A stretch of DNA of 64,000 bases, from assembly GCA_002692965.1 (NCBI GenBank), contig NZNC01000013.1:1-64000 (forward strand). Reading direction: 5' to 3'. The notes beneath the pieces are model-generated. The model worked only from the letters and a program-made list of their open reading frames with translations. It made no database searches and was not told the DNA's origin. Positions 26,486 to 36,762 of this stretch are shown here, in pieces. Origin of the DNA: Haliea sp. Its GTDB lineage: Bacteria; Pseudomonadota; Gammaproteobacteria; Pseudomonadales; Halieaceae. The position numbers and the translations under genes were made by a program. Within the stretch, counting starts at the first letter, position 1. Each line of letters starts with the position of its first letter.

Positions 26486-29137
26486 ATGATGGAAGACAAA
26501 GACCCGACAGAAACCCGGGAATGGCTGGATGCGCTGGATGCGGTAAGCAAGTACAGCGGCGCCGAGCGCTCCGCGGAGCTCCTTCAGAAACTCGCCAAGC
26601 ACGCGACCGAGACCGGGGTGGAGCTGCCGCCGGCGATCACCACCCCCTTCCGCAATACCATCGCGCCCCAGGACGAGAAGATGATGCCGGGGGATCTGTT
26701 CATGGAGCGGCGCATCCGCTCCCTGGTGCGCTGGAATGCCCTGGCCATGGTGATGCGGGCCAACGACAACAACGAGGGGCTGGGCGGGCATATTTCCAGT
26801 TTTTCCTCCAGCGCGACGCTCTACGATGTCGGCTACAACTATTTTTTCCGCGGCAGTGAAAACGGTCACCCCGGTGACCTGGTGTTCTATCAGGGTCACA
26901 GTGCTCCCGGCATGTATGCCCGCTCCTACCTCGAGGGTCGCCTGACCGAGGAGCAGCTGGACAACTTCCGCCGCGAGGTGGACGGTAACGGCCTTTCGTC
27001 CTATCCCCACCCCTGGCTGATGCCCGACTACTGGCAGTTTCCCACGGTGTCCATGGGGCTGGGGCCCATTCAGGCCATCTACCAGGCCCACGTGATGAAA
27101 TACCAGCAGAGCCGCGGCCTGGTGGACCATGCGGACCGCCAGGTGTGGTGCTTCCTGGGTGACGGGGAATGCGACGAGCCGGAGTCTCTCGGTGCCATTT
27201 CCAAGGCCGGCCGCGAGGGGCTGGGCAACCTGCAGTTCGTGGTCAACTGCAACCTGCAGCGTCTGGATGGCCCGGTTCGAGGCAATGGCAAGATCATTCA
27301 GGAGCTGGAGGGTATCTTCCGCGGTGCCGGCTGGAATGTGATCAAGGTGGTCTGGGGCCGCAAGTGGGACCCGCTGTTGGAGAAGGACACCACCGGCCTG
27401 CTGGCCCAGCGCATGGACGAGGTCTGTGACGGCGAGCTGCAGAACTACAAGTACAACGGCGGGGCCTACACGCGCGAGCATTTCTTCGGCAAGTACCCGG
27501 AGCTATTGGAGCTGGTCAAGGACCTCTCCGATGACGAGATCATGTACCTGAACCGCGGTGGTCACGACCCCTACAAGATCTACGCGGCCTATGCCGCGGC
27601 GGTGGAAGAGAAGGAGCGGCCCACGGTCATTCTGGCGATGACAGTGAAGGGCTACGGTACCGGCGAGGCGGGTGAGGCCAACAACGAGACCCACTCCCTG
27701 AAGAAGCTCGACTTCGACAACCTCAAGGCCTTCCGCGATCGCTTTGACATTCCGATTTCCGACAGTGAACTGAAGAACGTTCCCTACTACCGACCGGCGC
27801 CGGACAGCCCTGAAATGCGCTACATGCGTCAGCGCCGCGAGGAGCTGGGCGGTTCGATTCCCGCTCGTCGACGGGAGCTGAAGCCCCTGACCACGCCGGC
27901 GCTCTCGAGCTTTGACAACCAGCTCAAAGGCAGTGGCAAACGGGAAATATCCACTACCATGGCCTTCGTGCGGCTGCTCTCCACCCTGGTCAAAGACAAG
28001 GAGATCGGCGAGCGTGTGGTGCCCATCGTGCCGGATGAGGCGCGCACCTTTGGCATGGAGGGCATGTTCCGGCAGCTCGGTATCTACTCATCGGTGGGGC
28101 AGCGCTATACCCCCCACGATGCCGGTCAGATCATGTTTTACAAGGAGGATGAACGCGGCCAGATTCTCGAAGAGGGCATCAACGAGGCCGGGGCCTTCTC
28201 GTCCTGGCTGGCAGCGGCGACCTCCTACAGCACCAGCGGCTACCCGATGGTGCCCTTCTACATTTTCTACTCGATGTTCGGTTTCCAGCGTATCGGCGAC
28301 CTGGCCTGGGCCGCCGGCGACAGTCAGGCCCGGGGTTTCCTGATCGGTGCCACCGCCGGGCGCACCACGCTGAATGGCGAGGGCCTGCAGCACCAGGACG
28401 GCCACAGCCATATCCTGGCCAGCACCATTCCCAACTGCGTGAGTTACGACCCCGCCTACGCCTATGAACTGGCGGTGATTATTCAGGATGGCCTGCGTCG
28501 GATGTACCACCTTGGCGAAAACAAGTTCTACTACATCACCACGATGAACGAGAACTACCACCAGCCGGAAATGCCGGCAGGTGCCGAGGAGGGCATCATC
28601 CAGGGCATGTATGCCCTGCGGCGGGCACCGAAGAAAAAGGCCCCCCGGGTGCAGCTGATGGGGGCCGGCACCATCCTGCGCGAGGTCGAGGCCGCAGCGG
28701 AGATCCTGGAAAAGGACTACGGTGTGCTGGCGGATATCTGGAGCCTGACCAGCATCAACGAGTTGCAGCGTGAGGGGACCGCCGCGGTGCGCTGGAACCT
28801 GCTCCATCCGGAGGAGGAACCGAAGGTGCCCTACGTCACACGCCAGCTCGAAGGGACCGAAGGCCCGGTGATTGCCGCGACCGATTACATGAAGGCTCAC
28901 GCCGAGCAGCTGCGTCAGTTCATTCCGCGCCGCTACGCGGTGCTGGGCACTGATGGTTTCGGCCGCAGCGACACCCGCGAACGCCTGCGCCGCTTCTTTG
29001 AAGTCAGCCGCGAATATGTGGCGCTGGCCGCCCTGCGGGCGCTGGCCGACGAGGGGACGATCAAGATGTCCGTGGTGGTGGAGGCGATGCGCGCCTTCAA
29101 CATTTCGGCAGAAAAGCCCGACCCGACCACCGTATAA
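26486..29137 (+). CDS. aceE: Pyruvate dehydrogenase E1 component, homodimeric type
   Basis: The 883-residue E1 has the thiamine-diphosphate motif beginning [12 protein letters not shown] and continuing to [15 protein letters not shown], and the conserved [14 protein letters not shown] and [17 protein letters not shown] blocks. This length and layout are those of the alpha2 type used by gammaproteobacteria, not the alpha-beta form. It decarboxylates pyruvate and passes the acetyl group to the lipoyl arms of E2. Translation starts at one of two adjacent ATGs (26486 or 26489). aceF follows 18 bp later. Confidence 0.97.
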   Translation: MMEDKDPTETREWLDALDAVSKYSGAERSAELLQKLAKHATETGVELPPAITTPFRNTIAPQDEKMMPGDLFMERRIRSLVRWNALAMVMRANDNNEGLGGHISSFSSSATLYDVGYNYFFRGSENGHPGDLVFYQGHSAPGMYARSYLEGRLTEEQLDNFRREVDGNGLSSYPHPWLMPDYWQFPTVSMGLGPIQAIYQAHVMKYQQSRGLVDHADRQVWCFLGDGECDEPESLGAISKAGREGLGNLQFVVNCNLQRLDGPVRGNGKIIQELEGIFRGAGWNVIKVVWGRKWDPLLEKDTTGLLAQRMDEVCDGELQNYKYNGGAYTREHFFGKYPELLELVKDLSDDEIMYLNRGGHDPYKIYAAYAAAVEEKERPTVILAMTVKGYGTGEAGEANNETHSLKKLDFDNLKAFRDRFDIPISDSELKNVPYYRPAPDSPEMRYMRQRREELGGSIPARRRELKPLTTPALSSFDNQLKGSGKREISTTMAFVRLLSTLVKDKEIGERVVPIVPDEARTFGMEGMFRQLGIYSSVGQRYTPHDAGQIMFYKEDERGQILEEGINEAGAFSSWLAAATSYSTSGYPMVPFYIFYSMFGFQRIGDLAWAAGDSQARGFLIGATAGRTTLNGEGLQHQDGHSHILASTIPNCVSYDPAYAYELAVIIQDGLRRMYHLGENKFYYITTMNENYHQPEMPAGAEEGIIQGMYALRRAPKKKAPRVQLMGAGTILREVEAAAEILEKDYGVLADIWSLTSINELQREGTAAVRWNLLHPEEEPKVPYVTRQLEGTEGPVIAATDYMKAHAEQLRQFIPRRYAVLGTDGFGRSDTRERLRRFFEVSREYVALAALRALADEGTIKMSVVVEAMRAFNISAEKPDPTTV

Positions 29138-29155
29138 GCGACAGGATACCAAGGC

Positions 29156-30961
29156 ATGGCTGAACAACAGGTAAAAGTCCCGGATATCGGCGGGGCCGAG
29201 GGCGCGGAAGTCATCGAGCTGCTGGTCGAGGTGGGCGACACCGTGGAGGTGGAGCAGAGCCTGCTGGTGCTGGAATCCGACAAGGCGTCGATGGAAATTC
29301 CCTCGTCCCTGGCGGGCACGATCAAGGAGGTCCTGGTCAAGGTCGGCGACGAGCTGGCGGAAGGTTCGCCGATCGCCGTTGTCGAGGTGGAAGGCGAGTC
29401 CGGCGATGGCGAGGAGTCCGCCTCGTCGGAGTCGGACGCCTCCGATGGCGACAGCGACGGCGATGAAGAGTCAGGCGAGGCCGACAAATCGGCGGAAAAA
29501 GCCGACGCCAAGGCGGACGACAAGGCCTCCGCGAAAGAATCGGGCGGCAGCGACGACAAGGGCGAGACTGCCAGCAAGGGCGGCAGCCGGGAAGTCACCG
29601 TGGAAATTCCCGACATCGGCACCGAGGATGCGGTCGACCTGATCGAGCTCTGCATCCAGGTGGGTGACGAGGTCGGGGAAGGCGACTCCCTGGTGGTGCT
29701 GGAATCCGACAAGGCCTCCATGGAGGTACCTGCGCCCCAGGCCGGCAAGCTGGTCAAGTGGCTGGTCAAGGAGGGCGGCACGGTACGCCAGGGCGATCAG
29801 CTGGCGGTTCTGGCGGTCGCCGGCGGCGCCGATGATGCCACAGCCGATGAGTCTGAAACCGACGGTGACGAGGCCGACAAAGACAGCCCGGAGGCCGGCA
29901 AGGAGCAGGCGGCCAAGCGCGAAAAACCGCAGGGCGATAGCGACAGCCGTGGATCTTCGGCTGCCACGGAATCGCCGGCGAAGTCCGCTTCGCGCCCGTC
30001 GAGTGGCGCCGCGGAGAGCCCCTCCAACGAGCCCGCCGCCCGCAGCGATGGCGAGCTGGTCTACGCGGGGCCCGCAGTGCGCAAGCTGGCGCGCGAGTTC
30101 GGGGTGGATATCACTCAGGTGGTGGGTACCGGTCCGCGCGACCGCGTCCTCAAGGAGGATGTGCAGACCTACGTCCAGCGCGCCCTGAACAACCGCGGTG
30201 CGTCGGCGGGGGCAACTGGCGGCGCCGGCATTCCCCCAATACCCGAAGTCGACTTTGCCGCCTTCGGTGAGGTGGAGAGCGTTGCCCGCTCCAAGATGGA
30301 CAAGCTCACCGCCGCCAACATGCACCGCAGCTGGCTGAACGTGCCCCATGTGACCCAGTGGGATGACGCGGACATCACGGAGCTGGAGGCCTTCCGCGCG
30401 TCGCTCAAGGGCGAGGCGGAAAAGCGCGGCACCAAGCTCACCCCGGTGCCCTTCCTGCTCAAGGCCTGCGCCATCGCGCTGCGGGACAATCCCAAGTTCA
30501 ATGCCTCGCTGTCGACGGACGGGGAAAATCTGGTCTACAAGCGCTATTTCCACATCGGCATGGCGGTGGATACCCCCGCCGGACTGGTGGTCCCGGTCAT
30601 TCGGGACGTGGACCAGAAGAGCATCTGGGAGTTGGCTGAGGAAGTGATCGAGCTGGCCGGGAAAGCCCGCGACCGCAAGCTCAAGCCCCAGGAAATGCAG
30701 GGTGGCTGCTTCACCATTTCCAGCCTTGGCAATATTGGCGGTCGCGGCTTTACGCCTATCGTCAATCCGCCGGAGGTGGGCATCCTCGGGATTTCACGGG
30801 CGAGTGTGCAGCCGGTCTGGGATGGTGAGGCCTTCCAGCCCCGCAAGATGCTGCCGCTGGCGCTGTCCTACGACCATCGGGTGATCAACGGCGGTGACGC
30901 CGGGCGGTTCTGCACCCAGCTGGTGGGATTGCTGGGGGATATCCGCCGCCTGCTGATGTAG
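29156..30961 (+). CDS. aceF: Dihydrolipoyl acetyltransferase, pyruvate dehydrogenase E2
   Basis: The 601-residue E2 has two N-terminal lipoyl domains, each with an ESDKAS lipoylation site. A peripheral-subunit binding domain follows (YAGPAVRKLAREFGVDI), then the catalytic domain with active His in SYDHRVINGGDAGRF. The linkers are very acidic and rich in Ser, Asp, Glu, Gly and Lys instead of the usual Ala-Pro rods. The E3 gene (lpd) does not follow and must be elsewhere. Confidence 0.96.
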   Translation: MAEQQVKVPDIGGAEGAEVIELLVEVGDTVEVEQSLLVLESDKASMEIPSSLAGTIKEVLVKVGDELAEGSPIAVVEVEGESGDGEESASSESDASDGDSDGDEESGEADKSAEKADAKADDKASAKESGGSDDKGETASKGGSREVTVEIPDIGTEDAVDLIELCIQVGDEVGEGDSLVVLESDKASMEVPAPQAGKLVKWLVKEGGTVRQGDQLAVLAVAGGADDATADESETDGDEADKDSPEAGKEQAAKREKPQGDSDSRGSSAATESPAKSASRPSSGAAESPSNEPAARSDGELVYAGPAVRKLAREFGVDITQVVGTGPRDRVLKEDVQTYVQRALNNRGASAGATGGAGIPPIPEVDFAAFGEVESVARSKMDKLTAANMHRSWLNVPHVTQWDDADITELEAFRASLKGEAEKRGTKLTPVPFLLKACAIALRDNPKFNASLSTDGENLVYKRYFHIGMAVDTPAGLVVPVIRDVDQKSIWELAEEVIELAGKARDRKLKPQEMQGGCFTISSLGNIGGRGFTPIVNPPEVGILGISRASVQPVWDGEAFQPRKMLPLALSYDHRVINGGDAGRFCTQLVGLLGDIRRLLM

Positions 30962-30993
30962 GCGGCGGATTCGCGAGGGCGAGAGTCTCGGGC

Positions 30994-31092
30994 TCAGTAG
31001 ACGTACTGAAGCCCGAACACCATGGTGCGTCCGAACTCGTCGTACTGCAGCAGGCGCCGCGAATTGCCGGCGTAGTGGTGGGCGGGTTCATT
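30994..31092 (-). pseudogene. C-terminal stump of a TonB-dependent receptor
   Basis: The minus strand reads NEPAHHYAGNSRRLLQYDEF and then GRTMVFGLQYVY-stop. That is the conserved final beta-strand region of TonB-dependent outer-membrane receptors, ending in an aromatic residue. Only about 32 codons remain and nothing upstream continues the barrel. The toxin-antitoxin pair immediately next to it has apparently replaced the rest. Confidence 0.7.
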
Positions 31093-31094
31093 GC

Positions 31095-31403
31095 TTACAG
31101 GCGCACGCCTACCCGTTGAATATGCTCCCGGAGTTGTGGGTTTTCGATCTGATTGAAAGCGGAGAGATCAATCTCCAGGGGGAGCAGCAGGTCGTCCAGT
31201 GCGTTGCGGATCCGGTTGAGTGTCGCCAGATCAATATCTCCCAGCAGCGTCAGATCAATGTCCGATGTCGGCCGGTGTCGCCCCATTGCGCGGGAGCCGT
31301 AGAGAATGGCGCCCTGTACCTCCGGGTAGCGGAAGAGGACCCCGCGAATGGCCTCGGCCTGTTCGGGAGCGAGACCGGAAACCGCCGTTGTTTCACTCGG
31401 CAT
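31095..31403 (-). CDS. MNT-type minimal nucleotidyltransferase antitoxin
   Basis: The 102-residue protein has the nucleotidyltransferase motif GSRAMGRHRPTSDIDL (GS...DxD). This is the minimal nucleotidyltransferase of two-gene HEPN/MNT toxin-antitoxin modules, which AMPylates or otherwise neutralises its HEPN partner. The start at 31403 lies inside the end of the HEPN gene (11-bp overlap), so the two are translationally coupled. Confidence 0.88.
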   Translation of the reverse strand: MPSETTAVSGLAPEQAEAIRGVLFRYPEVQGAILYGSRAMGRHRPTSDIDLTLLGDIDLATLNRIRNALDDLLLPLEIDLSAFNQIENPQLREHIQRVGVRL

Positions 31404-31809
31404 CCCGCAGGGTCTCCAGACGTTCCGCCAATTGGCAGAACAGGACGTGGTAGCGTTCGGTAATCGCCTCGGCGATCTGCCGTGCCGTGGATTCATTATA
31501 GGTGTGCGAGGTGCGGTTGCGATTGGCAATCATATCCATCCACTGCTCCCCATCGGTAATCAAGCCCACAGCGAAGGCGCGACGAGTGGCATCGCGGGAG
31601 CCCATCAGGTTCTGCTCACCCTGATAGCGCAAGTAGTCGTGCAGACAGTTCCAGGCCAGCTCGTGGGTGAACTCGAAAGCCTGAATCAGCCCCTGTTTCT
31701 CCAGGTTGGAAAGCTCGCGCTCGCGGCTGAGTTCCACGGCTTCCGTAAGGTTGCCGAGGGCTCGTTGATAGTTTGCCAGGCGTTGCTGCCAGCGGATGTC
31801 ATCATCCAT
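31393..31809 (-). CDS. HEPN-domain toxin, HI0074/HepT-like
   Basis: The 138-residue helical protein contains RNRTSHTYN, the HEPN Rx4H RNase-type motif, and the N-terminal pattern MDDDIRWQQRLANYQRAL common to nucleotidyltransferase substrate-binding (HI0074-like) proteins. GGAGG lies 7 nt upstream of the ATG. It pairs with the downstream MNT gene as a toxin-antitoxin or defence module. RNase activity is expected from the family, not shown. Confidence 0.87.
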   Translation of the reverse strand: MDDDIRWQQRLANYQRALGNLTEAVELSRERELSNLEKQGLIQAFEFTHELAWNCLHDYLRYQGEQNLMGSRDATRRAFAVGLITDGEQWMDMIANRNRTSHTYNESTARQIAEAITERYHVLFCQLAERLETLRDAE

Positions 31810-31966
31810 TTCCAAACCTCCAGACGCATTGGGCCGGCCCGTGGCCCGGCTGCATTCTGCCACCAATTTAACAGTTCGCAGGATAACATTGATTGTGTTC
31901 TTCACCGGCTGGCACGCTGCCTGCTTGTGCCTGTTAGTATCAGAACACAGGCGAGAGGGGCGTGGC

Positions 31967-32875
31967 ATGGCGGACAGGCGGCATCTGGCACATTGGCGAA
32001 ACGACTTTCTGGAGAGTCACGGCCTGCCAGTGGCCTACCTGGAGCAGGCGGCGCGCTGGTTCGAGCCCATCGCCGCGGCCCTCGCGATGCACTGTTCCGG
32101 CGCAAATCGCCCCCTTCTGGTGGGCATAAATGGTGCGCAAGGCTCCGGCAAGACCACACTCAGTGCCTATCTCTGTGAGTGGCTGGTGCGTGAAAAGGGG
32201 CTGCGTGCCCTGTCTCTGTCCATTGACGATGTTTACCGCACCCGCGCCGAGCGGCAGCAGCTGGCGCGGGATGTTCATCCACTGCTGGTGACCCGCGGGG
32301 TGCCGGGCACCCACGATATTCCTCTCCTGTTGCAGACCCTGGATGCCCTCGGCTCCGCGCCCGGAACCCTGCCGGTAGCGGTGCCGCGCTTTGACAAGGC
32401 TCGGGATGACCGTGCGCCGGCGACACACTGGCCACGGGTGCAGCCGCCCCTGGATGTCATTCTGCTGGAGGGCTGGTGTCTCGGCGCCGGCCCGCAGGCC
32501 CCCGAGGCTCTGGTGGCGCCGTGCAATGCCCTGGAGCGCGACGAGGACAGCGAGGGGCGGTGGCGAGACTACGTCAATCGGCAGCTCGGCGCCGATTACG
32601 CCAGCTTGCATGCCCGGGTGGATACCTGGTTGATGCTGCAGGCGCCATCCTTCGATGAGGTATTGCGCTGGCGCAGCGAACAGGAAGACAAGCTGCGCGC
32701 CAGGCAGTCGGGTGCTGGGGTCATGGACGCTGCCGCCCTCGGCCGTTTCGTGCAGCATTACGAGCGCCTGACACGGCATTGCCTGGAGACGCTGCCCGCT
32801 CGCATGGATCTGGTCTGGTCGCTGGATCGCCAGCGCCAGATCACGCACTGGCGCGGCCCCCTGGTGCCGGCATGA
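31967..32875 (+). CDS. D-glycerate 3-kinase-like P-loop kinase
   Basis: The 302-residue kinase has Walker A GINGAQGSGKTTL and the conserved blocks SIDDVYRTRAERQQLARDVH and TRGVPGTHDIPLLLQTLDAL. These are typical of the YggC/GLYK group. It would phosphorylate D-glycerate to 3-phosphoglycerate with ATP. The start has GAGAGGGG upstream. Its ATGA overlap with the phosphatase gene places it first in the glucosylglycerate operon. There it can recycle glycerate released by the phosphorylase into the synthase substrate. Confidence 0.88.
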   Translation: MADRRHLAHWRNDFLESHGLPVAYLEQAARWFEPIAAALAMHCSGANRPLLVGINGAQGSGKTTLSAYLCEWLVREKGLRALSLSIDDVYRTRAERQQLARDVHPLLVTRGVPGTHDIPLLLQTLDALGSAPGTLPVAVPRFDKARDDRAPATHWPRVQPPLDVILLEGWCLGAGPQAPEALVAPCNALERDEDSEGRWRDYVNRQLGADYASLHARVDTWLMLQAPSFDEVLRWRSEQEDKLRARQSGAGVMDAAALGRFVQHYERLTRHCLETLPARMDLVWSLDRQRQITHWRGPLVPA

Positions 32876-33711
32876 GGCCCCGCTTGCTGGTTGTCAGCGA
32901 TCTCGACGGGTCCCTGCTGGACCACCACGATTACCGTTTCGATGCCGCCGAGCCCGCGCTGGCGGCCCTGCGGGAGCGGGGCATTCCCCTGGTGCTGTGC
33001 AGCAGCAAGACCCGGGCGGAAATGGAGCCCCTGCGCGAGACGCTGGGCAACCGCGATCCCTTTATCGTGGAGAACGGTGCCGCGGTCTACATCCCGGTGG
33101 GTAGCCTGCGTCGGGCACCGCGCGATACCTGGCAGGAGGGAGACTACTGGGTGCGCGCCTTTGCGCCACCGCGTCAGCGCTGGCTGGATCTCCTGGCATC
33201 ACTGCGTCCCCGCTTCGGCGATCACTTTACGCACTTCGACCGGATGGGGCTCGAGGGGGTGGTGGCCGCGACCGGGCTGGAGCGCCAGGCTGCGGCGCGC
33301 GCACTGCAGCGGGAGTACAGCGAGCCGGTGCTCTGGCAGGGCGACGAGCAGACGCGACAGGCCTTCCTGGCGGCTCTCACCGGGGCCGGAGCCACAGTAT
33401 TGCAGGGGGGGCGGTTTCTCTCGGTGGCAGGTGATTGTGACAAGGGGCGGGCCCTGCGCTGGTTGCGCGCGTGCATCCAGCAGGAGGACCCGGCACGGGA
33501 TGTGCATGACCTCGCTATAGGCGACAGCGCCAACGACAGTGCGATGCTGGAAAGTGCCCGCCACGCCCTGGTGATCCGTTCACCGGTGCACGACTTCCCG
33601 GCCTTGCAGCGGCAGGCACGCACCGACTATAGCCAAAGTTATGGGCCAGTCGGCTGGTGCGAAGGTGTCATGGCCTGGCTGGCGCGCCTGGACCCTTCAG
33701 CGACGGAGTGA
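32872..33711 (+). CDS. gpgP: HAD phosphatase of the mannosyl/glucosyl-3-phosphoglycerate phosphatase family
   Basis: The 279-residue HAD enzyme has motif I SDLDGSLLDHHDY, motif II in LCSSKTRAEM, and motif IV IGDSANDSAML. This matches the MPGP family, which removes the phosphate from mannosyl- or glucosyl-3-phosphoglycerate. Lying directly before a glucosyl-3-phosphoglycerate synthase, it most likely makes glucosylglycerate. The specific name is inferred from that neighbour. Confidence 0.85.
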   Translation: MRPRLLVVSDLDGSLLDHHDYRFDAAEPALAALRERGIPLVLCSSKTRAEMEPLRETLGNRDPFIVENGAAVYIPVGSLRRAPRDTWQEGDYWVRAFAPPRQRWLDLLASLRPRFGDHFTHFDRMGLEGVVAATGLERQAAARALQREYSEPVLWQGDEQTRQAFLAALTGAGATVLQGGRFLSVAGDCDKGRALRWLRACIQQEDPARDVHDLAIGDSANDSAMLESARHALVIRSPVHDFPALQRQARTDYSQSYGPVGWCEGVMAWLARLDPSATE

Positions 33712-33715
33712 ACCC

Positions 33716-34945
33716 ATGGGTGACTTTTACCAGAACGGCATCATCACGACTCTGCACAACCTGTCGCAGCGACCGGTGGATGAACTGGAGGCGGAGCTGC
33801 TGCAGTTTTCGCGGCAAAGGCCCCTGGGGCTGATCCTGCCCTCTCTCTACTCCGAGCTGGAGGGAGAGGCGCTGCCCCAGATTATTGCCGAGTTGGCACA
33901 GGTCCCCTACCTCTCGGAGGTGGTGATCGGTCTCGATCGCGCCGATCAGGCGCAGTTCCAGCACGCGCTGGAATTTTTCGGGGCCCTGCCTCAGCGCCAT
34001 CGGGTGCTGTGGAATGACGGGCCGCGACTGCGAGCGCTGGATGCCGAGCTGCAGGCCCAGGATCTGGCGCCGCGGGAGCCGGGCAAGGGGCGCAATGTCT
34101 GGTATTGCATGGGTTATGTGCTGGCTTCCGGGCGCACTGAATCCGTGGCCCTGCACGACTGCGATATTCTCACCTACGATCGCTCGCTGCTGGCGCGCTT
34201 GATCTATCCGGTGGCCCACCCGGGTTTCAACTACGAGTTCTGCAAGGGTTACTACGCCCGTGTCGCAGGCGGCAAGATCAATGGCCGGGTCAGTCGCCTG
34301 CTGGTGACGCCGCTGCTGCGGGCACTGAAAAAAACCCTCGGGGACATGGAGTACCTCGAGTACATGGACAGTTTTCGCTATCCCCTCGCCGGTGAGTTCT
34401 CCTTCCGTCGCGACGTGCTCACGGATATCCGCATTCCCAGCGACTGGGGCCTGGAGATCGGTGTGCTCTCGGAGGTATACCGGAACTACGCCAATAACCG
34501 CCTCTGCCAGGTGGATATCGCCGATGTCTACGACCACAAGCATCAGGACATGTCGGTGGATGACGACAGTCAGGGGCTCTCCCGGATGTCCGTGGATATT
34601 GCCAAGGCCCTGTTTCGCAAGCTGGCCACCCGCGGCGTCACCTTCAACAGCGAGTCCTTCCGCTCCCTCAAGGCCACCTACTATCGCATCGCCCTGGATT
34701 TCGTCGAAACCTACCACAACGATGCGATCATGAACGGACTGCGTCTCGATATTCACAATGAGGAGGTAGCGGTGGAGATGTTTGCGGAAAACATCATGAA
34801 GGCCGGCGAGGCTTTCCTGGCGCGACCCATGGAGCGCCCCTTCATTCCCGGCTGGAACCGGGTGATCAGCGCGATCCCGGATATCCTGGAGCGCCTGCAG
34901 GCAGCCGTTGAAGCCGATGCCGCCGAATTCGGAGTGCCGGCGTGA
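33716..34945 (+). CDS. gpgS: Glucosyl-3-phosphoglycerate synthase (GT81 type)
   Basis: The product is 409 residues from the ATG at 33716. It carries the metal-binding sugar-nucleotide region [20 protein letters not shown] and the GpgS-like stretch [12 protein letters not shown]. It would transfer glucose from an NDP-glucose to 3-phosphoglycerate, the first step to glucosylglycerate, a compatible solute made under salt and nitrogen stress. The phosphorylase gene starts within its stop codon (GTGA). Confidence 0.9.
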   Translation: MGDFYQNGIITTLHNLSQRPVDELEAELLQFSRQRPLGLILPSLYSELEGEALPQIIAELAQVPYLSEVVIGLDRADQAQFQHALEFFGALPQRHRVLWNDGPRLRALDAELQAQDLAPREPGKGRNVWYCMGYVLASGRTESVALHDCDILTYDRSLLARLIYPVAHPGFNYEFCKGYYARVAGGKINGRVSRLLVTPLLRALKKTLGDMEYLEYMDSFRYPLAGEFSFRRDVLTDIRIPSDWGLEIGVLSEVYRNYANNRLCQVDIADVYDHKHQDMSVDDDSQGLSRMSVDIAKALFRKLATRGVTFNSESFRSLKATYYRIALDFVETYHNDAIMNGLRLDIHNEEVAVEMFAENIMKAGEAFLARPMERPFIPGWNRVISAIPDILERLQAAVEADAAEFGVPA

Positions 34946-36705
34946 GTGGAGGGAATGGCGAGACAGACACCCTCGAGCGCCTGCGGGAGCGGGTCCGCCA
35001 ACACCTGGAGGTCATCTATGCCGAGGTGCCCGGGGTCGAGGCCGACGCTGCGCTGGTGGCGTCGCTGCTGGATACCATGCGCCTGGGGGCGGAGGTGCAA
35101 GCGCCGGAGCCCTACGTCAACCACTGGAGCGAGCGCGATGCGCTGCTGATTACCTACGGCGACAGCCTGCTGGGGGTGGGCGAAAAGCCTCTGCACACCC
35201 TCAAGCGCTTCCTCGATGCCCACGCCAACGACGTCCTCAGTGGCGTGCATATTCTGCCCTTTTACCCCTGGACCTCGGACGACGGTTTCGCCGTGCTGGA
35301 CTACTCCAGCGTCAACGAGGCCCTGGGCAACTGGCAGGATATCCGCGCCATCGCCGGGGACTACGACCTGATGGCCGACCTGGTCATCAATCACTGCTCC
35401 AGCCGCAGTGCCTGGTTCGAAAACTTCCTGCGCGATGAGGAGCCGGGCCGGGACTATTTCTTCACCGCATCGCCCGAGGTGGACCTGTCGACGGTGGTGC
35501 GCCCGCGGACATCGCCCCTGCTGCGCCCGGTCGAGACCGTCCGCGGTACCCGCCACGTCTGGTGTACCTTCAGTCACGATCAGGTGGATCTGGACTTTCG
35601 CAACCCGGAGGTGCTGCGGCAGTTCGTGGCGATCCTGCGCCTGTATCTCGACCAGGGAGTGCGCATCATCCGCCTGGACGCGATTGCCTTCCTGTGGAAA
35701 ATCCCGGGCACCAGCTGCCTGAACCTGCCCCAGACTCACGAAGTGGTACGCCTGCTGCGGACCCTGGTGGAGCACGCCCGCCCCGATGCGCTGCTGATCA
35801 CCGAGACCAATATCCCCAACCGCGAGAATCTGTCCTATTTCGGCAATGCCAACGAGGCTCACTGTGTCTACAACTTCTCGCTGCCGCCCCTGCTGATCAA
35901 TACGCTGCTGACCGGGGACTGCACCTACCTGCGCCAGTGGCTGATGAGCATGCCGCCGGCCCAGAACGGGACCACCTATTTCAACTTCATCGCCTCCCAC
36001 GACGGCATTGGTCTGCGCCCGGCGGAGGGGCTGTTGAGCGACGAGGAGCTGGCGGCGCTGATCGGGACCCTGCAGCGCTTCGGCGGCCGGGTCTCCTGGC
36101 GCGCGCTGGAGGGGGGAGAGCAGCGGCCCTACGAGGTCAATATCGCCCTCTACGACGCGCTCCAGGGGACGGTGTCAGGCAGCGACAGTCTCGGTCTGCA
36201 GCGCTTTGTCTGCGCCCACGCGATCATGTTTGCGTTGGAGGGAATTCCGGGTGTGTATATCCACAGCCTGCTGGGTACCCGCAACGACTATCAGCGCCTC
36301 GAACACAGTGGGCACAACCGCGCCATCAATCGCCACCAGTGGCAGTGGCCGGCGCTGGAGGCGGAGCTGGCGGACCCGGACAGCCCCCACCACCAGGTGC
36401 TGGTGCAGTTGCAGGCCCTGTTGCGCATCCGTGGCCGACAGCCGGCCTTCCACCCCAATGCGACCCAGTTCACGCTGCAGCTGGGCAGCGCGATGCTCGG
36501 CTTCTGGCGCCAGAGCCAGGACCGCCGCCAGAGCATCTTCTGTGTGAGCAACGTCAGCAACCAGGCCTGCGAGCTCAACTTGCGCGACCTCAACCTGATC
36601 GATACCGACAGCTGGCGGGACCTGATCACTGGCGAGCAGTTTGCAGGGGTCGATCACACCCTGACCCTGCAGCCCTACCAGAGTGTGTGGTTGAGCAACC
36701 GCTAG
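34942..36705 (+). CDS. GH13_18 sucrose-phosphorylase-like enzyme, probably glucosylglycerate phosphorylase
   Basis: The 587-residue protein has the GH13 catalytic motifs [10 protein letters not shown] (nucleophile Asp), ITETN (acid/base Glu) and [10 protein letters not shown]. Its overall pattern ([19 protein letters not shown]) is that of sucrose phosphorylase and its relatives. Among GH13_18 members, those beside gpgS genes split glucosylglycerate with phosphate into glucose-1-phosphate and glycerate. The context strongly favours that substrate over sucrose. The start is GTG, coupled to gpgS. Confidence 0.88.
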   Translation: MSGGNGETDTLERLRERVRQHLEVIYAEVPGVEADAALVASLLDTMRLGAEVQAPEPYVNHWSERDALLITYGDSLLGVGEKPLHTLKRFLDAHANDVLSGVHILPFYPWTSDDGFAVLDYSSVNEALGNWQDIRAIAGDYDLMADLVINHCSSRSAWFENFLRDEEPGRDYFFTASPEVDLSTVVRPRTSPLLRPVETVRGTRHVWCTFSHDQVDLDFRNPEVLRQFVAILRLYLDQGVRIIRLDAIAFLWKIPGTSCLNLPQTHEVVRLLRTLVEHARPDALLITETNIPNRENLSYFGNANEAHCVYNFSLPPLLINTLLTGDCTYLRQWLMSMPPAQNGTTYFNFIASHDGIGLRPAEGLLSDEELAALIGTLQRFGGRVSWRALEGGEQRPYEVNIALYDALQGTVSGSDSLGLQRFVCAHAIMFALEGIPGVYIHSLLGTRNDYQRLEHSGHNRAINRHQWQWPALEAELADPDSPHHQVLVQLQALLRIRGRQPAFHPNATQFTLQLGSAMLGFWRQSQDRRQSIFCVSNVSNQACELNLRDLNLIDTDSWRDLITGEQFAGVDHTLTLQPYQSVWLSNR

Positions 36706-36720
36706 CGGCGGGGCGAATTC

Positions 36721-36737
36721 CCGTGACATAATCACGG
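36721..36737 (+). terminator. Possible terminator after the glucosylglycerate operon
   Basis: A 6-bp stem (CCGTGA / TCACGG) with a 5-nt loop lies 16 bp after the phosphorylase stop and is followed by TCCATTTTGTCC. The stem is short, so termination may be partial. Confidence 0.4.
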
Positions 36738-36762
36738 TCCATTTTGTCCACATGCGGCGCTC

